DNA of 64,000 bases from Phenylobacterium deserti (GTDB taxonomy: Bacteria; Pseudomonadota; Alphaproteobacteria; Caulobacterales; Caulobacteraceae). The position numbers and the translations under genes are program-made. Where the stretch lies: contig CAMCXF010000004.1 of the NCBI GenBank assembly GCA_945883235.1, positions 62,001 through 126,000 of the forward strand, given 5' to 3'. This document shows, piece by piece, positions 46,782-54,250 of this stretch. The notes under the pieces were generated by a model, which was not told where the DNA came from, did not search any database, and saw nothing but the letters and a program-made list of their open reading frames with translations. Positions within the stretch are counted from its first letter, which is position 1. The number at the start of each line of letters is the position of its first letter.

Positions 46782-46955
46782 ACCTCCCCCGCGGAGCGGC
46801 GGGAGGGGGACCATCGGCCGAAGAGCCGATGGTGGAGGGGGCGAGCGGCAGGCTCAGCGCAAGCGGAGAGATGAAGCTTCAGCGGGTGGGGCATGCCCCC
46901 TCCACCACGCCCTCTTCGGGGCGCGGTCCCCCTCCCGCCACTTTGTGGGGGAGGT
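46782..46955. repeat. Dispersed GC-rich inverted repeat element, copy 5
   Basis: 174 bases ending in ACCTCCCC and GGGGAGGT, the same ends as copy 1. The left arm has GGGAGGGGGACC, hairpin CATCGGC/GCCGATG, then GGTGGAGGGGGC. The right arm has GCCCCCTCCACC, hairpin GCCCT/GGGGC, then GGTCCCCCTCCC. It lies between the pspA-like gene and yjfC within one apparent operon. Confidence 0.9.
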
Positions 46956-46960
46956 AGAAT

Positions 46961-47722
46961 CTAGGACTCCTCGGACCGTTTGACCGGCTGGGCCTCGATC
47001 CGCAGATGTGGAGCTTCCAGCATGGGCATCGGTTCGGCGGCAGGAGCCTTCAATCGCGCCAGGACGTCGCTGGCCGAGGAGTGGCCCGGCAGGATGCCAG
47101 CGGCCTGCAGCTTGGCGTCGAGGTCGGCGCCGGTACGGCGATCCTCGAGTTCGCCGGCGGCCTTGAACTTCTCGTCGGCGATCATCTGGCGCTCCTTGAT
47201 GCGCTTCAGGCTGTCGGCGGCGGAACCCAATCGGGCGGATGCGCCGGCACCCTGCGAGGCGACAGCCGCCTGGGCGCGCTGGACGCTGTCGTTGACCTTC
47301 ACCACGTCGATCTCACGGCGTAGGGTTTCGACCCGCTGCTGGGTGGCGGCGATGGTCTTGTGCATCCGCTCCTCGGCGACCTTCATCTCGGCCAGCTGGG
47401 GGGTTTTGGCGGTGACATCGGTCTCCAGCTCGGAAATCCGCTGGGCGACCTCCATGGCCAAGGCCTCGTCGCCCTTGGCGAGCGCGGCCCGGGCCGAGCT
47501 TTCATAGCGGCTGGCCTGATCACTGAGGTTCTGCAGTTCCTTCTCGATCATCCGGCGGCGCGCCACCAGGGTGGCCAGGTCGTCGCGGGCACGGCCCAGC
47601 GCGTTGTCGGCGTCGCGAATTTCCTGATCCAGGATCTTCAGCGCATTGGCGTCAACGACGGCGGCACCGGCCTCATGAGCGGTGCCGCGGAATAGGGTGA
47701 TCAGCTTTGTGAAGATGGACAT
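46961..47722 (-). CDS. yjfJ: PspA/IM30 family protein (YjfJ paralogue)
   Basis: A 253-residue, almost wholly coiled-coil protein. It starts MSIFTKLITLFRGTAHEAGAAVVDANALKILDQEIRDADNALG, an amphipathic membrane-binding helix and the family's first hairpin. A long helix region with KELQNLSDQASRYESSARAALAKGDEALA follows. PspA/IM30 proteins form ESCRT-III-like rods that protect or reshape membranes. No pspBC or pspF is near, while DUF2170 (yjfI) lies just upstream, so this is the YjfJ branch. AAGGGG precedes ATG 47722. The C-terminal 50 residues (SSASDVLARLKAPAAEPMPML) are an extra disordered tail. Confidence 0.87.
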   Translation of the reverse strand: MSIFTKLITLFRGTAHEAGAAVVDANALKILDQEIRDADNALGRARDDLATLVARRRMIEKELQNLSDQASRYESSARAALAKGDEALAMEVAQRISELETDVTAKTPQLAEMKVAEERMHKTIAATQQRVETLRREIDVVKVNDSVQRAQAAVASQGAGASARLGSAADSLKRIKERQMIADEKFKAAGELEDRRTGADLDAKLQAAGILPGHSSASDVLARLKAPAAEPMPMLEAPHLRIEAQPVKRSEES

Positions 47723-47733
47723 CTGGGACCCCT

Positions 47734-48396
47734 TTAAGACGCGGACGCGAAGTTCTGGCGCAGCTCGTCGGCGGCGCGGATAGCGTTCTCGGCCAGCATC
47801 CGCAACTCGATCACCACGGTCTGCAAGGTCGTCTTGCACGAAAGCTCACCGAAGATTTCGTAGTAGTCGCGATCCGCCACCGTGGTGATGCCGAAGTTGG
47901 ACAGCGGCACCAGCTTCTGGGCCTTCAACAGGAAGACGTTGAAGGCGGTCGGATTTTCCTGCTCGTCCACCGGCCACATCAGGGCAGAGACGACAATCTG
48001 CTCCAGCCCGACGCTGAGATAGATCGGCAGGTCGCCGAACTCGTTCATGGTGATCTGCAGGACGGGGTCGGTCCCCTCGAGCACGCGGGCGGTCATCTCG
48101 CCGTCGCGCAGCAGTTTTGAGTCACTGAGCGCTTCGGCAAGTGACTTCACCGACCAATCGGTGTCGATGACATGATCCATCTGGTACGATCCTCGCGGAG
48201 GGTTTGGGTCTCTCAGCGCCGGTCCGCGGCTCGACGCTGTGATGATAGAGCGTGCGGCAGCCTGGATATCGGACTTGGCGCCGGGGGGAACCCAGAGTTC
48301 CAGCTTCACGAGCCCGAGACGCTGTCGCTCGTTGCGCCAGAGCCGGGTCCGTTCCGCGGGGCTCAGGCCCGCCGCCTTGTCCTTAGGCTTTCGCAT
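47734..48396 (-). CDS. yjfI: DUF2170 family protein (YjfI)
   Basis: A 220-residue soluble protein in two parts. Residues 1-45 are a basic, plasmid-partition-like head (LSPAERTRLWRNERQRLGLVKLELWVPPGAKSDIQAAARSI) found in many small DNA-binding proteins. From about 75 onward is the DUF2170 domain (SVKSLAEALSDSKLLRDGEMTARVLEGTDPVLQITMNEFGDLPIYLSVGLEQIVVSALMWP). E. coli YjfI has the DUF2170 domain; the added N-terminal head may let this version act as the local regulator, which is my inference. The ATG lies 2 bases from a palindromic operator. First gene of the minus-strand operon. Confidence 0.8.
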   Translation of the reverse strand: MRKPKDKAAGLSPAERTRLWRNERQRLGLVKLELWVPPGAKSDIQAAARSIITASSRGPALRDPNPPRGSYQMDHVIDTDWSVKSLAEALSDSKLLRDGEMTARVLEGTDPVLQITMNEFGDLPIYLSVGLEQIVVSALMWPVDEQENPTAFNVFLLKAQKLVPLSNFGITTVADRDYYEIFGELSCKTTLQTVVIELRMLAENAIRAADELRQNFASAS

Positions 48397-48397
48397 T

Positions 48398-48421
48398 TGT
48401 TCGCGTATACATACGCGTACA
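48398..48421. promoter_or_regulatory. Palindromic operator between divergent yjf operons
   Basis: CGCGTAT at 48402-48408 and ATACGCG at 48411-48417 around a 2-base centre, extended by TGT and ACA outside one mismatched pair, give 11-base arms. It lies directly before the yjfI ATG. On the minus strand it covers a possible -10 (TATGTA, 17 bases after TTGCAG). On the plus strand it ends next to the -35 of yjfK. A dimeric regulator bound here could block both operons. Confidence 0.7.
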
Positions 48422-48422
48422 T

Positions 48423-48450
48423 TTGACAGTCTGCAAGATGCGACTATGAT
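48423..48450 (+). promoter_or_regulatory. Sigma-70 promoter of the yjfKLM operon
   Basis: TTGACA at 48423-48428 and TATGAT at 48445-48450 with a 16-base spacer, one of the best consensus promoters in the window. Transcription would start near 48457, leaving a leader of under 20 bases. Confidence 0.75.
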
Positions 48451-48465
48451 CCGGTTTCGAGAAGG

Positions 48466-49122
48466 ATGAATGACGTGGTCTTCCGGGGTCTGTTTGGCAA
48501 GGGTCGGCGTGGCGCGGAACAGGCGCCGGCGCTGCCGGTCGTGCGCAACATTACCATTGGCCGCAGCGTGCGCCTGGATCCGCTGGCCTGGCGTCGGCTG
48601 GGGTCTGCTGCGAAGTTCAGCCTCGACACCAATACGCTGGAGATCGTGGCGCAGGGCCGCATCGATCTGGGTGCCGACGGCTATGTCCACCGGTTCTATA
48701 CCAACGAAGACCTGATGCTGCAGATGGTCAGTCCGGACGCCGAGGGTCTGGGTGCCGACGATTTCACGATCTTCATGCCCTGGGCGTCGGCCTATCCGCC
48801 GGATGCGGGGGCCAAACGCCGCTGGGCCGACAGGCTGCGCGCGCGGACCTTTGAGGCCGACGATCTGCCCGAGTATCGCCGCTTCTGGTTCGGCGACGCC
48901 GACGAGTTACAGGATCCGGTCAGTTTCTGGGAAAACGTCTATGATGACCGTGCGGGCGTCGATGCCCGGCGTATCTACCAGACCTCGATGCTGTTTGCCC
49001 GGGACCTTCCCGGCGAGGGGCGCGAACTTCTGCTCGCGATCGAAATGGAACCCAAGGACGGCGACCTGACCCACGAGATCATGGTCGGCATTCCGCTGAA
49101 CGTCGGAGAATTTGAAGCATGA
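48466..49122 (+). CDS. yjfK: DUF2491 family protein (YjfK)
   Basis: A protein of about 218 residues with the DUF2491 pattern: VRNITIGRSVRLDPLAWRRLG, IVAQGRIDLGADGYVHRFYTNEDLMLQMVSPD, then FRRFWFGDADELQDPVSFWENVYDDRAG-like core (here EYRRFWFGDADE). No membrane helix or signal. Function unknown. The GAAGG site touches ATG 48466, so translation may in fact begin at the in-frame GTG 48475, eight bases further on. It overlaps yjfL by ATGA. It always appears with yjfL and yjfM, which suggests a cytoplasmic partner for the membrane protein. Confidence 0.83.
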   Translation: MNDVVFRGLFGKGRRGAEQAPALPVVRNITIGRSVRLDPLAWRRLGSAAKFSLDTNTLEIVAQGRIDLGADGYVHRFYTNEDLMLQMVSPDAEGLGADDFTIFMPWASAYPPDAGAKRRWADRLRARTFEADDLPEYRRFWFGDADELQDPVSFWENVYDDRAGVDARRIYQTSMLFARDLPGEGRELLLAIEMEPKDGDLTHEIMVGIPLNVGEFEA

Positions 49123-49535
49123 CCTTTGATCCCATGGTGTTTACCGCCGGTGCGCTGAACTTCGGCCTGGCCTTTCTGGCGGCGGGCGGCTTCGCCCTGA
49201 TCTTCAAGGCCGTCTATCGGTGGATTACGCCGCATGACGAAGGCGCGCTGATCCGGGCCGGCAACTCTGCCGCCGCCGTTGCCCTGGGCGGGGCGCTGAT
49301 CGGTTATGTGATTCCCCTGGCGTCGGCCCTGACCCAGACCCATTCCTTGCCTGAGTTTGTCGCCTGGGCCCTGCTGGCCGGCGTCATTCAGATCGCCACC
49401 TTCTGGATCGTGCGCCGGATCGCCCTGCCGGACGTCTCGGCCCGCATCGAGCGTGGCGAAATGTCTACTGCCCTCTATCTGATGTTGATCTCCATCGCAG
49501 TCGGCATCCTGAACGCCGCCTGCATGACGGCGTAA
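49119..49535 (+). CDS. yjfL: DUF350 family membrane protein (YjfL)
   Basis: A 138-residue inner-membrane protein with four helices: LNFGLAFLAAGGFALIFKAVY, AAAVALGGALIGYVIPLASAL, FVAWALLAGVIQIATFWIV and LYLMLISIAVGILNAACM. DUF350 proteins carry two internal repeats of two helices, seen here. Its start overlaps the yjfK stop (ATGA). The role is unknown; a channel or exchanger-like function has been guessed for the family, but I see no catalytic residues. Sits between yjfK and the lipoprotein yjfM. Confidence 0.87.
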   Translation: MTFDPMVFTAGALNFGLAFLAAGGFALIFKAVYRWITPHDEGALIRAGNSAAAVALGGALIGYVIPLASALTQTHSLPEFVAWALLAGVIQIATFWIVRRIALPDVSARIERGEMSTALYLMLISIAVGILNAACMTA

Positions 49536-49540
49536 CGACG

Positions 49541-50140
49541 ATGAAACGCTCCCGGAAACTTGCCCTCACCAGCCTGATGGCCATCGGCGGCGTGTCGCTC
49601 ACCGCCTGCGGCGACCAGCCCAATGTGACCATCGCCGACCAGGGCCAGACGGTCGACGCCTACACCTATCAGTCCCTGCAGGAGTGCAAGGACAAGAATG
49701 ACGTTCCCGACGACGCCTGCGACACCGGCATGAAGAAGGCCAAGGACGAAGAAGCCTCCGAAGCCAAGTACGCCGACAGCAAGACCTGTGAGGACGTCTA
49801 CGGCCCCGGCCAGTGTGTGCCGCGCAGTTCGGCGGGCAACGGCTCGTTCTGGGGACCGCTGGTCACCGGCTTCGTGGTCGGCCAGATGATGAACGGCGGC
49901 TGGGGCGGCGGCGGCCTCTACCGCGACTATCGCAACGGCGGCTATTACAGCCGGGGCGGCGGTCCGCTGATGACCGACTATTCCACAGGCCGCACCCGCA
50001 TCGGTTCGCGCAGCTTCGATCCCCCCGACACCTTCAGACCGCCGGAGCGCATGCAGACCCGGTCGTCGGTGATCTCGCGTGGTGGCTTCGGCGGGCGAAT
50101 GGAGAGCAGCCGCAGCAGCCGGGGGAGTTGGGGCGGCTAG
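49541..50140 (+). CDS. yjfM: DUF1190 family lipoprotein (YjfM)
   Basis: A 199-residue lipoprotein. The signal MKRSRKLALTSLMAIGGVSL ends at the lipobox LTAC with the modified Cys at about 23. The DUF1190 core is YQSLQECKDKNDVPDDACDTGMKKAKDEEASEAKYADSKTCEDVYGPGQCVP, with four cysteines that may form disulphides. The C-terminal half is Gly/Tyr/Arg/Ser-rich and probably disordered (GGWGGGGLYRDYRNGGYYS). Starts 5 bases after yjfL, so the three genes form one operon. Possibly an outer-membrane partner of the YjfK/YjfL unit. Confidence 0.88.
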   Translation: MKRSRKLALTSLMAIGGVSLTACGDQPNVTIADQGQTVDAYTYQSLQECKDKNDVPDDACDTGMKKAKDEEASEAKYADSKTCEDVYGPGQCVPRSSAGNGSFWGPLVTGFVVGQMMNGGWGGGGLYRDYRNGGYYSRGGGPLMTDYSTGRTRIGSRSFDPPDTFRPPERMQTRSSVISRGGFGGRMESSRSSRGSWGG

Positions 50141-50197
50141 CCTCCTTAACCCTTTCACTGTAATCCGCGCGGCCTGAACTGCCACGAAAGCCCACCC

Positions 50198-51187
50198 ATG
50201 CCTGAGCTCTACGATGTTGCCGCCATCGGCAATGCCATTGTCGACGTGATTGCGCCGGCGACCGACGCCTGGCTGGATGAGAACGAGCTGACCAAGGGCG
50301 CGATGATGCTGGTGGATCCGGCGCGCAGCGCGCTGCTCTATTCGCGGATGAACCTGGCGGTAGAAGCCTCAGGCGGTTCGGCGGCCAATACCATTGCCGG
50401 TGTGGCCAGTTTCGGCGGCAAGGGCGCGTTTATGGGCAAGGTCGCCGACGACGAGCTGGGCCGCACGTTTGCGCGCGACATGCGCGAAATCGGGGCGCGG
50501 TTCGAGAATCAGCCGCTGGTTGGCGGTCCGGCGACGGCGGTCTCGATGATCAATGTGACGCCTGACGCGCAGCGCACCATGTGCACGTTCCTGGGCGCGT
50601 CGGTGGAGTTCACCGATACCGACGTGGATGCGGCCGTCGTCGAGGCGTCGACCATCGTCTATCTCGAGGGTTATCTGTTCGACGCCGAGGCGGCCCGGCG
50701 CGCGTTCGCCAAGGCGGCGGGGCTGGCGCACGGTGCCGGCCGCAAGATCGCGCTGACGCTCTCCGACAGCTTTGTGGTGGAACGCCATCGCGGCGGTCTG
50801 CTGGGCTTCATCGAGACCCAGGTCGATCTGCTGTTCGCCAATGAGAGCGAACTGCTGGCGTTGTTCGAGACGGATAGCTTCGATGAGGCGTGCGAGGCGC
50901 TTCGCACCCGCTGTGATCTGGCCGCCGTCACCCGCAGTGACAAGGGCTCGGTGATCCTGTCACACGGCGAGCGGCTGACCGTGAAGGCCGAGCCGGTCGA
51001 GAAAGTCGTGGACACAACCGGCGCAGGCGACCAATACGCAGCCGGATTCATGTTCGGCCTCTCGCGGAGCCGGCCGCTGCAGCAATGCGGACAGCTGGCC
51101 TCACTGGCGGCGGCCGAGGTGATTGCGCACTATGGCCCGCGCCCACAGGTTTCACTGAAGGACCTGGCCGCGTCCAAGGGATACTGA
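50198..51187 (+). CDS. PfkB-family sugar kinase, adenosine-kinase type
   Basis: A 329-residue ribokinase-superfamily enzyme. The N-terminal GNAIVDVIAPATDAWLDENELTKGAMMLVDP and the SGGSAANTIAGVASFGGKGAFMGKVADDELG signature are typical of bacterial adenosine kinases. The C-terminal anion hole and base are in VVDTTGAGDQYAAGFMFG (catalytic Asp). It phosphorylates adenosine or a related nucleoside. It ends 4 bases before hisB and probably shares its transcript; AMP and histidine synthesis both connect to the ATP/purine pool, so the link may be functional. Confidence 0.88.
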   Translation: MPELYDVAAIGNAIVDVIAPATDAWLDENELTKGAMMLVDPARSALLYSRMNLAVEASGGSAANTIAGVASFGGKGAFMGKVADDELGRTFARDMREIGARFENQPLVGGPATAVSMINVTPDAQRTMCTFLGASVEFTDTDVDAAVVEASTIVYLEGYLFDAEAARRAFAKAAGLAHGAGRKIALTLSDSFVVERHRGGLLGFIETQVDLLFANESELLALFETDSFDEACEALRTRCDLAAVTRSDKGSVILSHGERLTVKAEPVEKVVDTTGAGDQYAAGFMFGLSRSRPLQQCGQLASLAAAEVIAHYGPRPQVSLKDLAASKGY

Positions 51188-51191
51188 GCCG

Positions 51192-51782
51192 ATGAGCCGC
51201 AAGGCCGAAGTCGTCCGCAACACCAAGGAAACCCAGATCCGCATCGCCGTGGATCTGGACGGGACAGGTGCGTCCGAAATCTCGACCGGTATCGGCTTCT
51301 TCGACCACATGCTGGAAAGCTTCGCCCGGCACGGCGGCATCGACCTGAAGGTCGAGACCAAGGGCGATCTGCACATCGACATGCACCACACCGTAGAGGA
51401 CACCGGCATCGTGCTGGGCCAGGCGATCAAGGACGCGATCCCCGGCTTCAAGGGCATCCGCCGGTTCGGGCACGCCTATATCCCGATGGACGAGACACTC
51501 AGCCGGTGCGCCATCGACCTGTCCAATCGCCCCTATCTGATCTGGAAGGTGGATTTCAAGACGCCGAAGGTGGGCGACATGGACACCGAGCTGTTCAAGG
51601 AATTCCACCACGCGTTCGCCATGAACTGCGGCGCCTGCGTGCATCTGGAAACGCTCTACGGCACCAACTCGCACCACATCGCCGAGAGCGGATTCAAGGC
51701 TCTGGCACGCGCGCTACGGCATGCCGTGGAGCTGGACCCCAAGACCCATGGCCTCGCGCCATCCACGAAGGGCGTGCTCTAG
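51192..51782 (+). CDS. hisB: Imidazoleglycerol-phosphate dehydratase
   Basis: A 196-residue enzyme for the sixth step of histidine synthesis. It is the single-domain form without the phosphatase head of enterobacteria. Mn-binding His/Glu clusters are visible: FDHMLESFARHGG, DMHHTVEDTGIVLGQA, EFHHAFAMNCG and GTNSHHIAESGFKALARALR. The ATG at 51192 lies 4 bases after the kinase stop. First of five his genes in the order B-H-A-F-E, all closely spaced. Confidence 0.96.
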   Translation: MSRKAEVVRNTKETQIRIAVDLDGTGASEISTGIGFFDHMLESFARHGGIDLKVETKGDLHIDMHHTVEDTGIVLGQAIKDAIPGFKGIRRFGHAYIPMDETLSRCAIDLSNRPYLIWKVDFKTPKVGDMDTELFKEFHHAFAMNCGACVHLETLYGTNSHHIAESGFKALARALRHAVELDPKTHGLAPSTKGVL

Positions 51783-51791
51783 GAAACCCCT

Positions 51792-52427
51792 ATGCAGAGT
51801 GTCGCCCTGATCGATTACGGGTCGGGCAACCTTCGCTCGGCCGAAAAGGCGCTGGTCCGTGCCGCCGACGGTCGCGCGGATATTGTCGTGACCCATGACC
51901 CGGCCGTAGTCGCCAGCGCCGACAGGATTGTGCTGCCGGGCGTGGGTGCTTTTGCAGCGTGCATGGCAGCCTTGAGCGAGCGCGAAGGTGTCATCGAGGC
52001 GATGAACCACGCGGTGCACGATCGCGGCGTTCCATTCCTGGGGATCTGCGTCGGCCTGCAGCTGATGGCCTCGCGCGGGCTGGAGTTTGGCGTGACGCCG
52101 GGGCTGGGCTGGATCGACGGCGATGTCCGCAAGATCGAGACGGCCGACCCGCACCTAAAAATACCGCACATGGGCTGGAACAATCTGCTGGCTGTCACCG
52201 ATCTGTCGGTGCTTTCGGGGTTAAAGGCCGGCGCGCCGGTTTACTTCACACACTCCTTCGCCATGTTCCCGAGTGACGACACAGACGTCGCTGCCTGGGT
52301 GGATCATGGCGGACGCTTCCCCGCGGCGGTCGCGCGGGGCAATCTCGCCGGGGTGCAGTTCCATCCCGAAAAATCGCAATCTGCCGGGCTGACGCTATTG
52401 TCCGACTTTCTGGAGTGGCGCCCGTGA
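51792..52427 (+). CDS. hisH: Imidazole glycerol phosphate synthase, glutaminase subunit
   Basis: A 211-residue class I amidotransferase that supplies ammonia to HisF. The catalytic triad is Cys86 (FLGICVGLQLM), His191 and Glu193 (VQFHPEKS). The N-terminal IDYGSGNLRS and oxyanion region LPGVGAFA are standard. Its stop overlaps the GTG start of hisA (GTGA), so translation is coupled. Confidence 0.96.
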   Translation: MQSVALIDYGSGNLRSAEKALVRAADGRADIVVTHDPAVVASADRIVLPGVGAFAACMAALSEREGVIEAMNHAVHDRGVPFLGICVGLQLMASRGLEFGVTPGLGWIDGDVRKIETADPHLKIPHMGWNNLLAVTDLSVLSGLKAGAPVYFTHSFAMFPSDDTDVAAWVDHGGRFPAAVARGNLAGVQFHPEKSQSAGLTLLSDFLEWRP

Positions 52428-53146
52428 TCCTGTATCCCGCCATCGATCTCAAAGACGGACAGTGCGTGCGCGTGCTGCACGGCGACCTGTCCACCGCCAC
52501 CGTGTTCAACACCGAGCCTGCCGCCCAGGCACGGTCATTTGTGGAGGCCGGGTTTCACTGGATCCATGTGGTCGACCTGAACGGTGCCGTCCAGGGCAAG
52601 GCGATCAATGCGCCGGGTGTCGAGGCAATCCTGCACGCAGTTTCGGTGCCGGTACAGCTGGGCGGCGGCATCCGCACCCTGGCCGATATCGAGCGCTGGG
52701 TTGAGGCCGGTGTCAGCCGCATCATCCTGGGCACTGTGGCCGTCAAGGACCCCAAGATCGTGCTGGATGCAGCCAAGCTCTGGCCAGAACAGATCGCGGT
52801 CAGCGTCGACGTCCGCAAGGGCAAGGTCGCTGTTGAGGGCTGGACCGCGGATTCTGATCTCGACGCCATCACGGTGGCGAGGCGGTTCGAAGACGCCGGG
52901 GTCGCCGCCCTGATCGTCACCGACATCGACCGCGACGGCACGGTCATGGGCTTTGACGTGGAAGCCTTTGGCGCGATGGCGGACGCAGTCTCGATACCGG
53001 TGATCGCCGCCGGCGGCCTGGCGACCGTGGACGACATCGTGAAGCTCAAGGCCCGCAAGGGCGTGCCGGTAGCCGGTGCCGTGCTGGGTCGCGCGCTCTA
53101 CAATGGTGCGATCAATCCCGCCGAAGCCCTCGGGATCGCGGCGTGA
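52424..53146 (+). CDS. hisA: Phosphoribosylformimino-5-aminoimidazole carboxamide ribotide isomerase
   Basis: A 240-residue TIM barrel that isomerises ProFAR to PRFAR. The first catalytic Asp is Asp8 ([11 protein letters not shown]) and the second lies in [10 protein letters not shown]. Phosphate-binding motifs LGGGIRT and [10 protein letters not shown] occupy the two half-barrels. I take GTG 52424, overlapping the hisH stop, rather than the GTG nine bases earlier, because the family begins at this residue. The stop overlaps hisF in the same GTGA way. Confidence 0.95.
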   Translation: MILYPAIDLKDGQCVRVLHGDLSTATVFNTEPAAQARSFVEAGFHWIHVVDLNGAVQGKAINAPGVEAILHAVSVPVQLGGGIRTLADIERWVEAGVSRIILGTVAVKDPKIVLDAAKLWPEQIAVSVDVRKGKVAVEGWTADSDLDAITVARRFEDAGVAALIVTDIDRDGTVMGFDVEAFGAMADAVSIPVIAAGGLATVDDIVKLKARKGVPVAGAVLGRALYNGAINPAEALGIAA

Positions 53147-53913
53147 CGCTCAAGGTTCGCCTGATCCCCTGTCTCGACGTCAAGGACGGACGGGTGGTGA
53201 AGGGCGTGCAGTTCGTGTCCTTGCGCGACGCCGGCGATCCGGTGGAGCAGGCGCGCGCCTATGATGCGGAGGGTGCCGACGAGCTGATGTTCCTCGACAT
53301 TACCGCCAGTCACGAGAACCGGGGCACGATCCTGGATGTGGTGGCGCGCACGGCGGACGTCTGTTTCATGCCGCTGTCGGTAGGGGGTGGCATCCGCTCG
53401 GTGGAGGATGCGCGGCGTCTGCTGCTGGCCGGGGCCGACAAGATCTCGATCATGACCGCCGCCGTGGCCGACCGGAATGTGGTCAGCGCCTGCGCCGACG
53501 CTTTTGGCAGTCAGGCGGTGGTGGTGTCGGTCGACGCCAAGCGGATCGGGGGCCGCTGGGAGGTGTTTACCCACGGTGGGCGCAATCCTACCGGTCTGGA
53601 CGCCGTGGACTACGCCATCGAGGTGGTGGCCAAGGGCGCCGGCGAAATCCTGCTGACCTCCATGGACCGCGACGGGGCCAAGACGGGGTATGATCTGGAG
53701 CTGGTTCGCGCCGTCAGTTCGGCGGTGGGCGTGCCGGTGATCGCGTCCGGCGGCGCAGGCAACACGCAGCATCTGATCGAAGCCGTTCACGCAGGTGCCG
53801 ACGCCGTTCTGGCGGCATCGATTTTCCACTTCGGAGAGGTCAGCATCGGTGGGGCCAAGCGCGCCATGGCCGCGGCCGGTGTCCCGGTCCGGTTGACGGA
53901 GCAAGCCGCATGA
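53143..53913 (+). CDS. hisF: Imidazole glycerol phosphate synthase, cyclase subunit
   Basis: A 256-residue TIM barrel that cyclises PRFAR with ammonia from HisH, giving IGP and AICAR. Catalytic aspartates are Asp12 ([15 protein letters not shown]) and the Asp in [24 protein letters not shown] and [10 protein letters not shown] bind the phosphates. The GTG start overlaps hisA by 4 bases, and the stop overlaps hisE (ATGA). Confidence 0.96.
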   Translation: MTLKVRLIPCLDVKDGRVVKGVQFVSLRDAGDPVEQARAYDAEGADELMFLDITASHENRGTILDVVARTADVCFMPLSVGGGIRSVEDARRLLLAGADKISIMTAAVADRNVVSACADAFGSQAVVVSVDAKRIGGRWEVFTHGGRNPTGLDAVDYAIEVVAKGAGEILLTSMDRDGAKTGYDLELVRAVSSAVGVPVIASGGAGNTQHLIEAVHAGADAVLAASIFHFGEVSIGGAKRAMAAAGVPVRLTEQAA

Positions 53914-54233
53914 CCCGTTTTGCCAGGGTGATCGACCGCCTCTCGGCGACCATCGAAAGCCGACGCGGCGCTGATGCCTCGACGTCCTACACCGCCCAAC
54001 TGCTTGGCAATCTGGATCGCGCCGCGAAAAAGCTGGGCGAGGAGGCGGTCGAAACTGTCATTGCGGCAGCCCAGGGCGACCGCGACGCGCTCATCGCCGA
54101 GAGTGCCGACCTGATCTACCACTGGTTGGTGCTGATTGCCGCCGCCGGGGCCAGCCTCGACGAGGTGGCCGAGCGCCTGGAGGCCCGCGAGGGGACCTCC
54201 GGGCTGGCGGAGAAGGCGTCGAGACCGAGGTAG
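53910..54233 (+). CDS. hisE: Phosphoribosyl-ATP diphosphatase
   Basis: A 107-residue MazG-like enzyme for the second step of histidine synthesis. [39 protein letters not shown] contains the ExxE and ExxD metal-binding motifs. It is separate from HisI, as usual in alphaproteobacteria. Last gene of the hisBHAFE run; hisG, hisD, hisC and hisI must lie elsewhere. It faces the end of serA with a 17-base gap. Confidence 0.95.
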   Translation: MTRFARVIDRLSATIESRRGADASTSYTAQLLGNLDRAAKKLGEEAVETVIAAAQGDRDALIAESADLIYHWLVLIAAAGASLDEVAERLEAREGTSGLAEKASRPR

Positions 54234-54250
54234 AGCCTCGCGCCTCAGCC

